The notes beneath the pieces were generated by a model. The model made no database searches. It had not been told where the DNA came from and saw only the letters and a program-made list of their open reading frames with translations. A DNA stretch of 64,000 bases from Streptomyces monashensis (lineage in GTDB: Bacteria; Actinomycetota; Actinomycetes; Streptomycetales; Streptomycetaceae), in assembly GCF_001866665.1 (NCBI RefSeq), contig NZ_MLYO01000034.1, positions 1-64,000 of the forward strand, written 5' to 3'. The translations under genes and the position numbers were made by a program. Every line of letters starts with the position of its first letter. Position 1 is the first letter of the stretch. This document shows positions 46,119-54,737 of the stretch, in pieces.

Positions 46119-47360
46119 TCACCGGCCGCCGCCGGGCAGCGCCCCGGACATCTGCAGCAGGTCCAGGAACCCGTCGATGCCGGGCGGTACGGGCCAGTCG
46201 ACGTGCCGCATCGCCGCGAGGTCGGTGGCGGCCCGGGCGGCCACGTCCGGTACCCCTGCCTCCACGGCCTTCCCCAGAACCGCCCAGCCGGCCTCCCAGC
46301 GGGGCCGGGTGAGGTCGCTCTGGACGGCGGCGACCACCGCGATGAGGAACGCCAGCTGGCGGTCGCCGCGTTCGGGCAGGGCGAAGGCGTCCGGATCGGC
46401 GAGGACCCGGTCGGGGTCGGGCAGATCGAGGTGTTCGAGGTAGGACAGCAGCTCGATGCCCGCGCCGTCGCCGACGGCGCCGGTGAGTGCGGCGGCCAGT
46501 GCCTCGCGGCCCGCGTCGGCCGCGTACCCGGTGGCGAGCAGCTTGAGCGCCATCTCCCACGTGCGCGGGGACGGCCAGGACCGGCCCCGGCTCTCGGCGT
46601 CGCCGGGGATGTGGTGGACCAGGCCGGGCCTCGCCGTCAGGAAACCGGAGACGGCGCCACGGGCCCGGGCGACCGCGCCGGCCACCCTGGCGGCCGCCAC
46701 GACGGGCACGGTCACTTCCGGCCAGGTGCCGGCCATCCCGCGGGCCACGGTCCGGGGGTCGTGGGTCCAGTCGAGGTGGACGAAGCGGTTGGCGAGCGGC
46801 GGGCTGAGATGCCAGCCGTCCGCCGCGCTGGACGGCGGGTTGGCGGCGGCGACGATCCGCACGCCCTCCGGCAGCGTCAGGCTGCCGACCCGTCGTTCGA
46901 GCACCACCCTCAGCAGTGCGGCCTGCACAGCCGGCGGGGCGGAGGACAGTTCGTCGAAGAAAAGCAGACCCGCTCCGGTGCGGGCGAGACGGACCGCCCA
47001 GTCCGGCGGGGCCATCGGCACACCGGTCACGGCCGGGTCGTCGCCGACGACGGGCAGTCCGGCGAAGTCGGAGGGCTCGTGCACACTGGCGATGACCGTC
47101 TCCAGCGGCAGACCGAGCCCTGCGGCGAGCTGCTCCAGGGCGGCCGACTTGCCGATGCCCGGCTCTCCCCACAGCAGGACGGGCTGATTGGCCGTCACGG
47201 CGAGGGCGAGCGCCTCCAGCTGCGGGTTCGCGGCAGGCTCGGTCCGTCGCGTGCGCAGCCTGCGGTTGAGGTCGTCCGCGGCCGCCAGCGGACCGGACGG
47301 CGACGCGGTGGGAGCGGTGCGGTCGGTGCGCGCGGTGCGGTCCGTGCGGTCGGTGTTCAA
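46119..47360 (-). CDS. MoxR-type AAA+ ATPase
   Basis: 413 residues. Walker A LLWGEPGIGKSAALEQLAAG near residue 60, Walker B LLFFDELSSAPPAVQAALLR, and sensor 1 IVAAANPPSSA are intact, so it should hydrolyse ATP. The N-terminal 30 residues are a low-complexity TDRT/ART repeat. The TTG start overlaps the stop of the ankyrin gene (TTGA), which decides the start. In known pairs, MoxR acts as a chaperone or activator of VWA proteins; here it would couple the LRR/ankyrin proteins to the VWA protease-like protein. Confidence 0.85.
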   Translation of the reverse strand: MNTDRTDRTARTDRTAPTASPSGPLAAADDLNRRLRTRRTEPAANPQLEALALAVTANQPVLLWGEPGIGKSAALEQLAAGLGLPLETVIASVHEPSDFAGLPVVGDDPAVTGVPMAPPDWAVRLARTGAGLLFFDELSSAPPAVQAALLRVVLERRVGSLTLPEGVRIVAAANPPSSAADGWHLSPPLANRFVHLDWTHDPRTVARGMAGTWPEVTVPVVAAARVAGAVARARGAVSGFLTARPGLVHHIPGDAESRGRSWPSPRTWEMALKLLATGYAADAGREALAAALTGAVGDGAGIELLSYLEHLDLPDPDRVLADPDAFALPERGDRQLAFLIAVVAAVQSDLTRPRWEAGWAVLGKAVEAGVPDVAARAATDLAAMRHVDWPVPPGIDGFLDLLQMSGALPGGGR

Positions 47361-49156
47361 GAGCGCGGCTCTTCCTCGTCGTCGGGGTCGCCGGACTCGT
47401 CGGCGTCGTACTGCTCCTGCTCGTCCATCCATTCGTCCCACCACTCGGCGCCGACGTCCGGATGTTCGGCCCGTACCCGCTCGCGGAGGAAGGCGAGGTC
47501 GGGCCGCTTGTACCGGCGGACGAGCTGGTCGAGGGACAACTCGGACTGGTCGGTGACGTCGAGCCGCGCGCCGGCGGCGACGAGCGCCTCCACCAGCTCC
47601 TTGGAACCGAGGTCGTTGACCGCCGCGAAGAGCGGCGTGCGCTCCCGCAGGTCGCGGGCTTCGAGGTCGAGTCCCTCGGCCAACAGCCGCGGCAGCAGCG
47701 CCTCGTGGTCGAGGAGGTTCAGTACGTGCAGCAGGGTGCGCCCGCAGCCGTCCCGCACGCGGGGGTCGACACCCGCGTCCAGAAGCCGCAGCACGCCGGG
47801 GGTGTCCCCGTGCTGGGCGCGCAGGAACAGTTCGTTGCGTTGGGCCCGCAGTGCCTTCGGCAGGCGCCCTTCTCCAGAGGTCCACGTCTGCTCCACCGCG
47901 AAGCATCCGGCGACGGCACCGCCGAAGGCACGCAGGGCGCGTTCACGCTGCTGCTCCTCGTCGCTGTGCGGCATGCGCAGCAGACCTCCCGGCCTGAACG
48001 CCACCTCGTGCCACTGCCCGCGGCACCTGACCCGCACGGGTGCGGGAGCCGTCGGCCCGGGCGGGCCGACGGGGCCCTGCCGAACCTGGAGGGCGGGGAA
48101 CAGCGCCTCGCGGACGAGCGGATGGAGCTGCTGAGCCGTGATGCCTCCGTCGCGCATCAGGTCGAGGTCGGGGAGCCTGCGCCACAGGGCCTCGGCAAGG
48201 AAGGACCCGCTCTCGACGTCGTCCCGGTCGACGACTCGCACCAACAGACCGCCCGAGCTCCTGGGCTCCAGCTGGATGTAGGTCCGCCAGTGCGCGGCGA
48301 TGAGGAAGCGGTCGGCGACGCCCTGCGCCAGTTGCCGCCGGATCTCCGGCTCCAGACGGGTGTGGTCGAGCGCGAGCCCGCTCAGCAGCTGCTCCGGGTC
48401 CGCGCGGTACCAGCGCGACGTCTGTGGGGGTGTCAGGTCCAGCTCGATACCGGCAGCGGCGAAGGCGGCCTGTGTCTCGCCTCTCTGGTGCAGCAGCGTG
48501 GCCCGCTCGGCCCGCGCCGTCGGGTCGCCGTCGCCGGGTTCGGCGGTCGGCAGTTCGTCCATGCCCAGCGGGGTGGCGTCGGCGTGGAAGAAGGGCGGCC
48601 GCTCCGTGCCGCCGCAGCGTTCACGCAGTTCGGCGGTGTGCCGTACGTCCCACAGGTGCCGCGCGGAGCGCCAGTCCTCGGTGCCGCGCCCGAACACGCC
48701 CGCGGCATGCCCGTCCTTGAGCGTCCTGAAGCGCAGCGTGATCCGCTGCGGTCCGTCGGTCATCGCGGGGGTGGTGACGTGCAGGTACGGCGCGACCCGG
48801 GGGGCCTCGTCGGTCGCTTTCGGGTGATATCGGGCAAGGACGACCGACGTGTCCGTGGCGAGCGTGGTCCGCCCGCCGAGCACGCGTGGCAGATGCCAGC
48901 GCAGCAGGTCGGGGGCGAGGTGGCGCAGGTCGTCCTCAAGGGCCGTCGCGACGAAGTCGCCGCAGTGGTCGGCGACTTCGGACAGGTCGAAGGCTATGTC
49001 GACGTTCGCCGCCGCGCAGGCCCCCCGCCAGTCTCCGGCCAGGCGGCGTTCGGCCGCCCGCTCGATCATCCAGCCGGGCACCGCGTATCTGCGGACACGT
49101 CTGCGGCTCGACGCCTCGTCCGGGGGGAGGCAGCGGAGTTCGCCACGGGCGCTCAA
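47357..49156 (-). CDS. Large protein with C-terminal ankyrin repeats
   Basis: 599 residues. The last 150 residues contain ankyrin repeats: ELFLRAQHGDTPGVLRLLDA, GCGRTLLHVLNLLDHEALLP and RTPLFAAVNDLGSKELVEAL, then an acidic tail. The N-terminal 440 residues match no family I recognise; they are soluble, rich in Arg and Trp, and include WYRADPEQLLSGLAL. TTG start overlaps the LRR gene stop (TTGA) and its own stop overlaps the MoxR start the same way. A target-recognition or scaffold role is inferred from the repeats. Confidence 0.8.
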   Translation of the reverse strand: MSARGELRCLPPDEASSRRRVRRYAVPGWMIERAAERRLAGDWRGACAAANVDIAFDLSEVADHCGDFVATALEDDLRHLAPDLLRWHLPRVLGGRTTLATDTSVVLARYHPKATDEAPRVAPYLHVTTPAMTDGPQRITLRFRTLKDGHAAGVFGRGTEDWRSARHLWDVRHTAELRERCGGTERPPFFHADATPLGMDELPTAEPGDGDPTARAERATLLHQRGETQAAFAAAGIELDLTPPQTSRWYRADPEQLLSGLALDHTRLEPEIRRQLAQGVADRFLIAAHWRTYIQLEPRSSGGLLVRVVDRDDVESGSFLAEALWRRLPDLDLMRDGGITAQQLHPLVREALFPALQVRQGPVGPPGPTAPAPVRVRCRGQWHEVAFRPGGLLRMPHSDEEQQRERALRAFGGAVAGCFAVEQTWTSGEGRLPKALRAQRNELFLRAQHGDTPGVLRLLDAGVDPRVRDGCGRTLLHVLNLLDHEALLPRLLAEGLDLEARDLRERTPLFAAVNDLGSKELVEALVAAGARLDVTDQSELSLDQLVRRYKRPDLAFLRERVRAEHPDVGAEWWDEWMDEQEQYDADESGDPDDEEEPRS

Positions 49157-50286
49157 CGGTAGACGCTCCCTATCGCGCGCAGGTCGGGATGGGCCCTGCC
49201 GACGGGCCGCAGACACCGGGTGAAGGACCGCTTCACCTTGCGGGGCAGGCCGGGTCCGAGGCCGACGTACTCCAGGGGCGAGTTGCCGGGCACCGCCGCC
49301 AGCAGCGCCTTGGCACCCCGGCCGGTGAGGCCCGTGTGACAGAGCTCCAGTCGGCGCAGCGGGCTGCCCGGCAGGGCGGCGGCCAGCGCGCGGGCGCCGT
49401 CGTCCCCGGTGGTGTTGGCGGGGGCGCCGAGGCTGCGTTCCGACGGCGGCCGGCCCAGGTCGAGTGCCTCGATCCCGCCGAGGGAGTCGGCGAGAGCGCG
49501 AGCGCCGGCGGGGCCGATCCCGTTGCCGCCCAGGCCGAGGCGTACCGGGCGTGCCGGGTCGGCCGCGGCGGCGAGGAGCGCGGCGCCCTCGTCTCCCAGG
49601 TGGTTGGCGGGGAGGTACAGCTCGCGCACACCCGCGTGGCGGATCAGCGCCGCGAGCAGCGAGGCGGCGTCGGCGGTCAGGCCGTTGCCGCCGAGGAACA
49701 ACCGTTCCACGGGGCTGGAGCGGGTGCTGAGGGCATCGAACAGGACCCGCAGACCTTCCTTCGTCAGACCGGTGTTGACCAGGTCGAGGGTGCGCAGCGT
49801 GGTGTTGCGGCGGAGCATCGCGGCGAGTGTGCGGGCGCCGTCGTCGCCCACCGGGTTGCGCTTGAGCCACAGGGCGCGGACGGTGGCGTCCGTGGCCAGC
49901 GCGTCGGCGAGCGCGGTGACGCCCTCGGCGCCGATGCGGTTGCAGCCGAGGTAGAGCGTGTGCAGGCCGTGGCCGTCGGCAAGCGCGTCGGCGACCGTGC
50001 GGGCTCCCTCGTTCCCGATGGCGTTGGTGCCGAGCAGGACGTGCGCGGCGTGCGGCGAGGCGGCGGCGCCGGGCATCAGCCGGGCGGCGCCGCCCGCTCC
50101 GAGGCCCTGCTTGCACAGGTCGACGCGTCCGTCCGCGCGCACCGTTCCGACCGGGAAGGTCTCGTCGGCCTCGACCGGCCGCGCGGACCGCAGTCGGGCC
50201 AGCAGCGGCTCCAGGGCGGCCGGGTCGCCGAGCGGGATGTCCGGGTGCTCGATCGCGGGGCAGCGTACGGGTGTCGGCTGCGTCAT
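49153..50286 (-). CDS. Leucine-rich-repeat protein (ribonuclease-inhibitor type)
   Basis: 377 residues. About nine LRRs of roughly 28 residues, with units such as HTLYLGCNRIGAEGVTALAD, RALWLKRNPVGDDGARTLAA and RELYLPANHLGDEGAALLAA. This is the RI-like class often used for protein or RNA binding. No signal peptide, so cytoplasmic. GGAG lies five bases before the ATG. First protein gene of the cluster, 105 bases downstream of the tRNA-like gene on the same strand. Confidence 0.86.
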   Translation of the reverse strand: MTQPTPVRCPAIEHPDIPLGDPAALEPLLARLRSARPVEADETFPVGTVRADGRVDLCKQGLGAGGAARLMPGAAASPHAAHVLLGTNAIGNEGARTVADALADGHGLHTLYLGCNRIGAEGVTALADALATDATVRALWLKRNPVGDDGARTLAAMLRRNTTLRTLDLVNTGLTKEGLRVLFDALSTRSSPVERLFLGGNGLTADAASLLAALIRHAGVRELYLPANHLGDEGAALLAAAADPARPVRLGLGGNGIGPAGARALADSLGGIEALDLGRPPSERSLGAPANTTGDDGARALAAALPGSPLRRLELCHTGLTGRGAKALLAAVPGNSPLEYVGLGPGLPRKVKRSFTRCLRPVGRAHPDLRAIGSVYR

Positions 50287-50391
50287 CACCACTCCACCGG
50301 TCCATTGCCGGTGCCCGGCTCGCCGAGGGCGGCATCGCCCTCCGCCCGCCCAGGACGAACCGACGCCAATCGACTTCCTCCACGACAAGGG

Positions 50392-50467
50392 TGGCAAGGC
50401 TGGTCGGATTCGAACCGACGTCCTCCAGCTCGATGCTTGGGCGCGACGACCTCTGCGCTACAGCCCT
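50392..50467 (-). tRNA. tRNA-like gene with abnormal anticodon arm
   Basis: 76 bases including an encoded CCA end and discriminator G. Acceptor stem AGGGCUG/CAGCCUU (7 pairs, one G-U), U8, D-stem GCGC/GCGC with A14, G15 and the GG pair in the loop, and T-arm GUCGG-UUCGAAU-CCGAC are canonical. Between D and T arms only 21 bases remain and no 5-pair/7-base anticodon stem-loop forms. The best fold is CCA-GC/GC-UGG with a bulged A and a 5-base loop AUCGA. Either a decayed tRNA or a tRNA mimic that does not decode. Confidence 0.7.
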
Positions 50468-50529
50468 GCCGCGGAGATCATAGCCGCTCTCGCCCTTGCG
50501 TTCGAGGCCAGTTGATCTCGGCCGACGGT

Positions 50530-51787
50530 CACTCGGAGTCCGGTTCACCCGAGTGAGGCTCGCGCCGGCCGGCCGCCGGGCGGGCCCGGAGAACCACACC
50601 ACCCGGGACCGCACCCCGTCCCCGAAGTCGAGGGGATACGCGACCCGGCCGAGGTTGCTGACCAACAGGGTCGAGGCCCTCGACGCCGCTGCCCGGCGCA
50701 CCGTGCGAGCGACCGTCCGCCGAACGCCGACGGGCAGCACGGGCAGCGTCAGCAGGGCCGCGCTCGGGCCGAGTGGCGGACCGGGTGGGGCGGTCTTGAG
50801 CGCCTGGGTGCGGTGCGCGGTCTGCCGAAGCAGCCGGGCGACCGCTTCGGGATCGGGGGTCGTGGCGGCCGGCAGCGTCTCGTCGGCGGGGTCTCGCGGG
50901 GAGACCGGTACCCGTAGCAGCCGGGTGCCGTTGCCCATCGGCATCAGCGGCCCGTTCGTCCGGTCGTCGACCGGCATGTTGAGCCAGACAGGTCGGTCCG
51001 GGACGCCGTGCAGCCGGTTCCAGCACGCCACCATGAGCGAAGCGGCCACCAGCAGTTGGTCGTTGACGGTGTACGGAGCCGTCTCGTCGGGTGCGCGGGG
51101 CGGGCGAGCGGGCACCGGGAGTCCGGCGAGGAGCATCCCGTCGGCCGCGGCGTCCGGCGTCCCGTCGGGAGCCGGCCTGTCCGTCCCGGCGGCGGAGGTG
51201 TCCGGCGCGATGCGTGCGGGCCGCCCGCGCGGGGACGGCGGCAGTGCTTCGGGCTTCCCCGGCCGTGGGCGGGGACGGACCGGAGCGGCCGCGGGACCGC
51301 CCGTCGCCCCGCCGTACACCTCGGCGGTCGTGGCCAGCAGCCGCACCCCTGTCGGTGCGTCGAGAGCGGTGTGGTGCAGGGTCAGGACCAGCACGCTCCC
51401 GCCGGCGTCCGGGCCCGGCTCGACGACCTCCAGCCGGAGCGGCGGCGACTCCGACAGGGGCGGGCGGTCGGCGAGGGCCCGCTTCCGGGCCAGGGCCAGG
51501 GCATCCGGGCCTGGAGGCGGGAAGTGAAGGGGGTCCACGTCCGGGTCCGGGGTCACCTCCCACGCGTAGCGCCGCCGGTACCAGCGCCCCGAGGCCTCCC
51601 GCAGCAGGACGCCGGGGTGGCGGCGCAGCGCCGTTCCAGGACGGAACGCCGACACCGTAGGGGGCCGGAAGGGCGCGGTGCGCGGACGCTGCGGTGCAGG
51701 ACGCGCGGCGAGCCCGTTGTCCACCCCCGTCAGCGCGCGGATACTCTCGGTGCTGACCGACTCGGCTGTCCCTCGGGGGAGCGACAT
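50530..51787 (-). pseudogene. Truncated condensation-domain protein
   Basis: About 410 residues with the acyltransferase/condensation core LVLTLHHTALDAPTGVRLLA (HHxxxD active site) and VNDQLLVAASLMVACWNRLH, SNLGRVAYPLDFGDG later on. Family members have about 60 more N-terminal residues and a proper C-terminus. Here the N-terminus (from the ATG at 51787) lacks the first strand-helix set, and the recognisable part ends near 50560 without its own stop, just before the tRNA-like gene; the frame then stays open through the neighbouring genes. Probably a decayed gene. Divergent from the PucR regulator; the two ATGs overlap. Confidence 0.6.
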
Positions 51788-53381
51788 GCACGGTGATGAT
51801 CCGCGTACGGACATGGCAACGGCCGAACGGACCCGACGGGCCGAAGACGTGCTGAACCTGCAGCGTGCCGCCCGAAAAGGCGGCACCGCGCGGCTGCTCC
51901 GCTGGCTGGCGGCCCGTACCGGTGCCACCGCCTTTCTGGTGAACCGCTCGGGCGTCGTGACGTCCCCGCTCCCCTTCCCCCTCGGCAGGGCGGAGCACGA
52001 TCTCGTACGGCACGGGGTACGGGAGATCACCGCACGGGGGCTCAAGTCCGTGGCCATCGACGAGGAAGACCTCGCCTGCTTCGTACTTCCCCTCGATGCC
52101 CCGCCAGGCGTCCGCGCACCGCTTCTCGCCACCGTGCTGCGCCGGCCGACTCCGCCCGGTCTGGGGCTGCTGCTCGCGGACGCCGCGTCCTGCCTGAGCC
52201 TGTGCTGGCAGGTGGAGCACGCCCGACGGCAGCAGCGGTGGCTGCGGCTCGCCGACGCCCGGACTCGCGAGGCCGTCCTGCACCTGCTGATGAACGGTCA
52301 CGTGACCGCCGCACGCCAGGTCGCCGAGGCGCTGCGCCCCGCACTGCCCGACAGGGTGCGGCTGTACCTCGTCGAGGGACCGCGCGCGATACGCGGCGCG
52401 GTGGCGGACATCCTGGCCGGCGCGTTCGACGACGCGTGGATCGTGCCGTGCCCCGTGTACGCCGATCACCTGGCGGTGCTCGTGCCCGCCGACTCCGGGA
52501 CACCCCCCGGCATCCCCACCGAGCCGGACTGGCCGCGCGCCGTGACGGACGCGTGCTGGATCGGTGTGAGCGACCCCGTGCCCTTACGTGACACCGCCAT
52601 CGGCTACGCCCAGGCCTTCCACGCTCTGGCCGCCGCACGCCAACGCACCGAACGACACGCCTCGTTCGCCGCCGACCCCGACCTCGCGCTCACCATCGGG
52701 CCGCCCGCGGAGGCCTGGGCCGCGGCCTTCCTCGCGCCGCTGCGCACCCACTCCGCACGACGCTCGCAGGACCCGGACAGCACGGAGCTACTGGCCACCG
52801 TGACCTCCTGGCTCAACTTCTCCTCCCGTGCGACGGCCCACCTGAAGATCCACCGCAACACCCTGACGGCGCGTCTCACCCACGTCCAGAGACTGCTGAG
52901 CCTCGACCTGGACCGCCTCCCCGACCAAGCCGCGTTGGCCCTCGCCCTCCGCGCGATCGCCACCGGCGTCCCGTCCGGCTCGGAGCCCCGCACGTCGGAC
53001 ACCACGGGGGCGGCGCCCTCCTTGGACGAACTCCTCGCACGTCCCCACGTCGTGGCGTGGGCGCAGCGCCAGTTCCGCCCGTTGCGGACGCCCGGCGTCC
53101 CGGACTGCACCGCGCAGACGCTCGCCACCTGGCTGCGGCTCGACGCACGCATCGGCCCGACGGCCGCCGCGCTGTCCCTCTCGCCCTCCGCGGTACGCAA
53201 ACGCCTGGCCCGGAGCGAGGCGTTGCTCCAACGCTCCCTGCTGCGGCCCCCGAGCGCCGTCCACGACCTGTGGCTCGCGCAGCGGGCCCTCGACCTGGCT
53301 GAGCGGCGCGGGGCCGGGCGCACGGGCGGCGCCGGAGGTCCGGACCCCGTTGCTCCCGAACCCTCACGCGCCGCGCCGTGA
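51786..53381 (+). CDS. PucR-type helix-turn-helix regulator
   Basis: 531 residues. The middle part has the CdaR/GGDEF-like region (RLADARTREAVLHLLMNGHV) and the PucR C-terminal helix-turn-helix: LNFSSRATAHLKIHRNTLTA followed by RLTHVQRLLSLDL. A second, similar HTH-like repeat follows (GPTAAALSLSPSAVRKRLAR), which is unusual. GGGGGAG precedes the ATG. Divergent from the decayed condensation-domain gene. Confidence 0.83.
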   Translation: MHGDDPRTDMATAERTRRAEDVLNLQRAARKGGTARLLRWLAARTGATAFLVNRSGVVTSPLPFPLGRAEHDLVRHGVREITARGLKSVAIDEEDLACFVLPLDAPPGVRAPLLATVLRRPTPPGLGLLLADAASCLSLCWQVEHARRQQRWLRLADARTREAVLHLLMNGHVTAARQVAEALRPALPDRVRLYLVEGPRAIRGAVADILAGAFDDAWIVPCPVYADHLAVLVPADSGTPPGIPTEPDWPRAVTDACWIGVSDPVPLRDTAIGYAQAFHALAAARQRTERHASFAADPDLALTIGPPAEAWAAAFLAPLRTHSARRSQDPDSTELLATVTSWLNFSSRATAHLKIHRNTLTARLTHVQRLLSLDLDRLPDQAALALALRAIATGVPSGSEPRTSDTTGAAPSLDELLARPHVVAWAQRQFRPLRTPGVPDCTAQTLATWLRLDARIGPTAAALSLSPSAVRKRLARSEALLQRSLLRPPSAVHDLWLAQRALDLAERRGAGRTGGAGGPDPVAPEPSRAAP

Positions 53382-53412
53382 AGGGTCCTTGGCCCGGTGG
53401 GCCGCGTGGCAT

Positions 53413-53426
53413 GGGCCGAAGGGCCC
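53413..53426. promoter_or_regulatory. Dormancy-type box A
   Basis: GGGCC-GAAG-GGCCC, perfect 5-base arms, about 85 bases upstream of the cNMP-domain gene. First of five such repeats in this island. A weaker repeat GGGTC-CTT-GGCCC lies at 53383. Confidence 0.6.
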
Positions 53427-53508
53427 CCGGCCGGGTCCTGGCGGCCCGTGGTGGCGGCCACCGAAGGCGCCCAGGCTGGAGGTATCCGCCACGAAGGGAG
53501 CCGGTGCG

Positions 53509-53967
53509 ATGACCTCCGCGACGACCATGAGCTCAGCGCTTGAACCCGCGTATCGCGAGCGCCTGATGCACCTCGCCCGCGAGGTGTCCTTCGCGACCGG
53601 GACCCGGCTGTTCGAGGAGGGCCGGCGTGCCGACCGCTTCTGGATCGTGCGCACCGGCACCGTCGCCCTCGACCTGCGCGTGCCCGGCCGCCGTGCCGCC
53701 GTGATCGAGACCCTCGGGCACGGCGAACTCGTCGGCTGGTCCTGGCACTTCCGGCCGCGCCTCTGGCACCTGGGTGCCGAGGCGACGAGCCCCGTGCGGG
53801 CCTGGGAGTTCGATGCCGAGGCGGTACGGACGCTGTGCGCCGAGGACAGCGAGTTCGGCCGGGCGATCGCGGTCTGGATCGGGCAGGTCGTCGCCCAGCG
53901 CCTGCACGCCTCCCGGGTCCGCCTGCTCGATCTGTACGCCCCCTACGGAAGCGGAGAGCCGGCGTGA
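53509..53967 (+). CDS. Cyclic-nucleotide-binding-domain protein, no HTH
   Basis: 152 residues, a lone Crp-type sensor fold: EVSFATGTRLFEEGRRADRF, VRTGTVALDLRVPGRRAAVI and LGHGELVGWSWHF. It lacks the DNA-binding domain of Crp/Fnr regulators. AAGGGAG precedes the ATG. It starts the plus-strand operon with the CBS-BON gene 69 bases downstream and has dormancy box A in its promoter. Confidence 0.87.
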   Translation: MTSATTMSSALEPAYRERLMHLAREVSFATGTRLFEEGRRADRFWIVRTGTVALDLRVPGRRAAVIETLGHGELVGWSWHFRPRLWHLGAEATSPVRAWEFDAEAVRTLCAEDSEFGRAIAVWIGQVVAQRLHASRVRLLDLYAPYGSGEPA

Positions 53968-54036
53968 CCACCCGGCCCTTCGAGGGCGTGGCCACTCGGC
54001 CCTTCGAGAACCACTCGGCCCCTCGAGGAGGAGACC

Positions 54037-54690
54037 ATGGAGACCACCCCGCACCGGGTCAGTGACGTGATGACCCGGGCCGTCGTCGCCGTGGGCCGCG
54101 GGTCCCGGTTCAAGGACGTGGTCGAGCGTATGGAGCAGTGGCAGGTCAGCGCGCTTCCGGTGGTGGAGGGCGACGGACGGGTGATCGGGCTCGTGTCCGA
54201 GGCCGATCTGCTGCCGAAGGAGGAGTTCCGGGGCAGCGACCCGGACCGGTTCACCCAGCGAAGCCGGCTGGCCGACCTCGCCAAGGCCGGGGCGGTGACC
54301 GCCGAGGACCTGATGAGCGCGCCGGCCGTCACCGTGCACGCCGACGCCACGCTCGCCGAAGCGGCGCGCATCATGGCGCTGCGGCACGTCAAGCGGCTGC
54401 CCGTGGTGAACGCCGAAGGCCTGCTCGAAGGCGTGGTGAGCAGGGCGGACCTGCTGAAGGTGTTCCTGCGCCCGGACAACGACATGGCCGACGAGATCAG
54501 GCGAGACATCGTCGACGTGCTGTTCCCGGCGCCGGTCGAGCCCGTGCACATCACGGTCGTCGACGGTGTCGCGACACTGACCGGCCGGGTCCGGGACGCC
54601 ACGGACATTCCGCTCGCCGCCCGGCTGGTGCGCGGCGTCGAGGGCCTGGTGGCCGTGGACTGCCGGCTCACCGCGGCCGGGGAGAGGTGA
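54037..54690 (+). CDS. CBS-pair plus BON-domain protein
   Basis: 217 residues. CBS 1 VSDVMTRAVVAVGRGSRFKD...VSALPVVEGDGRVIGLVSEA (about 8-62), CBS 2 DLMSAPAVTVHADATLAEAA...RLPVVNAEGLLEGVVSRADL (about 88-145), then a BON domain (about 150-215, VHITVVDGVATLTGRVRD). CBS pairs bind adenine nucleotides. It is a paralogue of the gene at 55371 on the other strand. GAGGAGGAGACC precedes the ATG. Confidence 0.9.
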   Translation: METTPHRVSDVMTRAVVAVGRGSRFKDVVERMEQWQVSALPVVEGDGRVIGLVSEADLLPKEEFRGSDPDRFTQRSRLADLAKAGAVTAEDLMSAPAVTVHADATLAEAARIMALRHVKRLPVVNAEGLLEGVVSRADLLKVFLRPDNDMADEIRRDIVDVLFPAPVEPVHITVVDGVATLTGRVRDATDIPLAARLVRGVEGLVAVDCRLTAAGER

Positions 54691-54737
54691 CCGCGCCGCC
54701 CCGCCGTCCGGGGAGGGGTGACCCCGCGCCCCGCCGT

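Noticed and set aside
47357..52132. One 1591-residue protein on the minus strand
   Set aside because: The long open frame is a GC artefact: it passes through the LRR gene in another frame and through the tRNA-like gene. Only its last 599 codons are the ankyrin gene.
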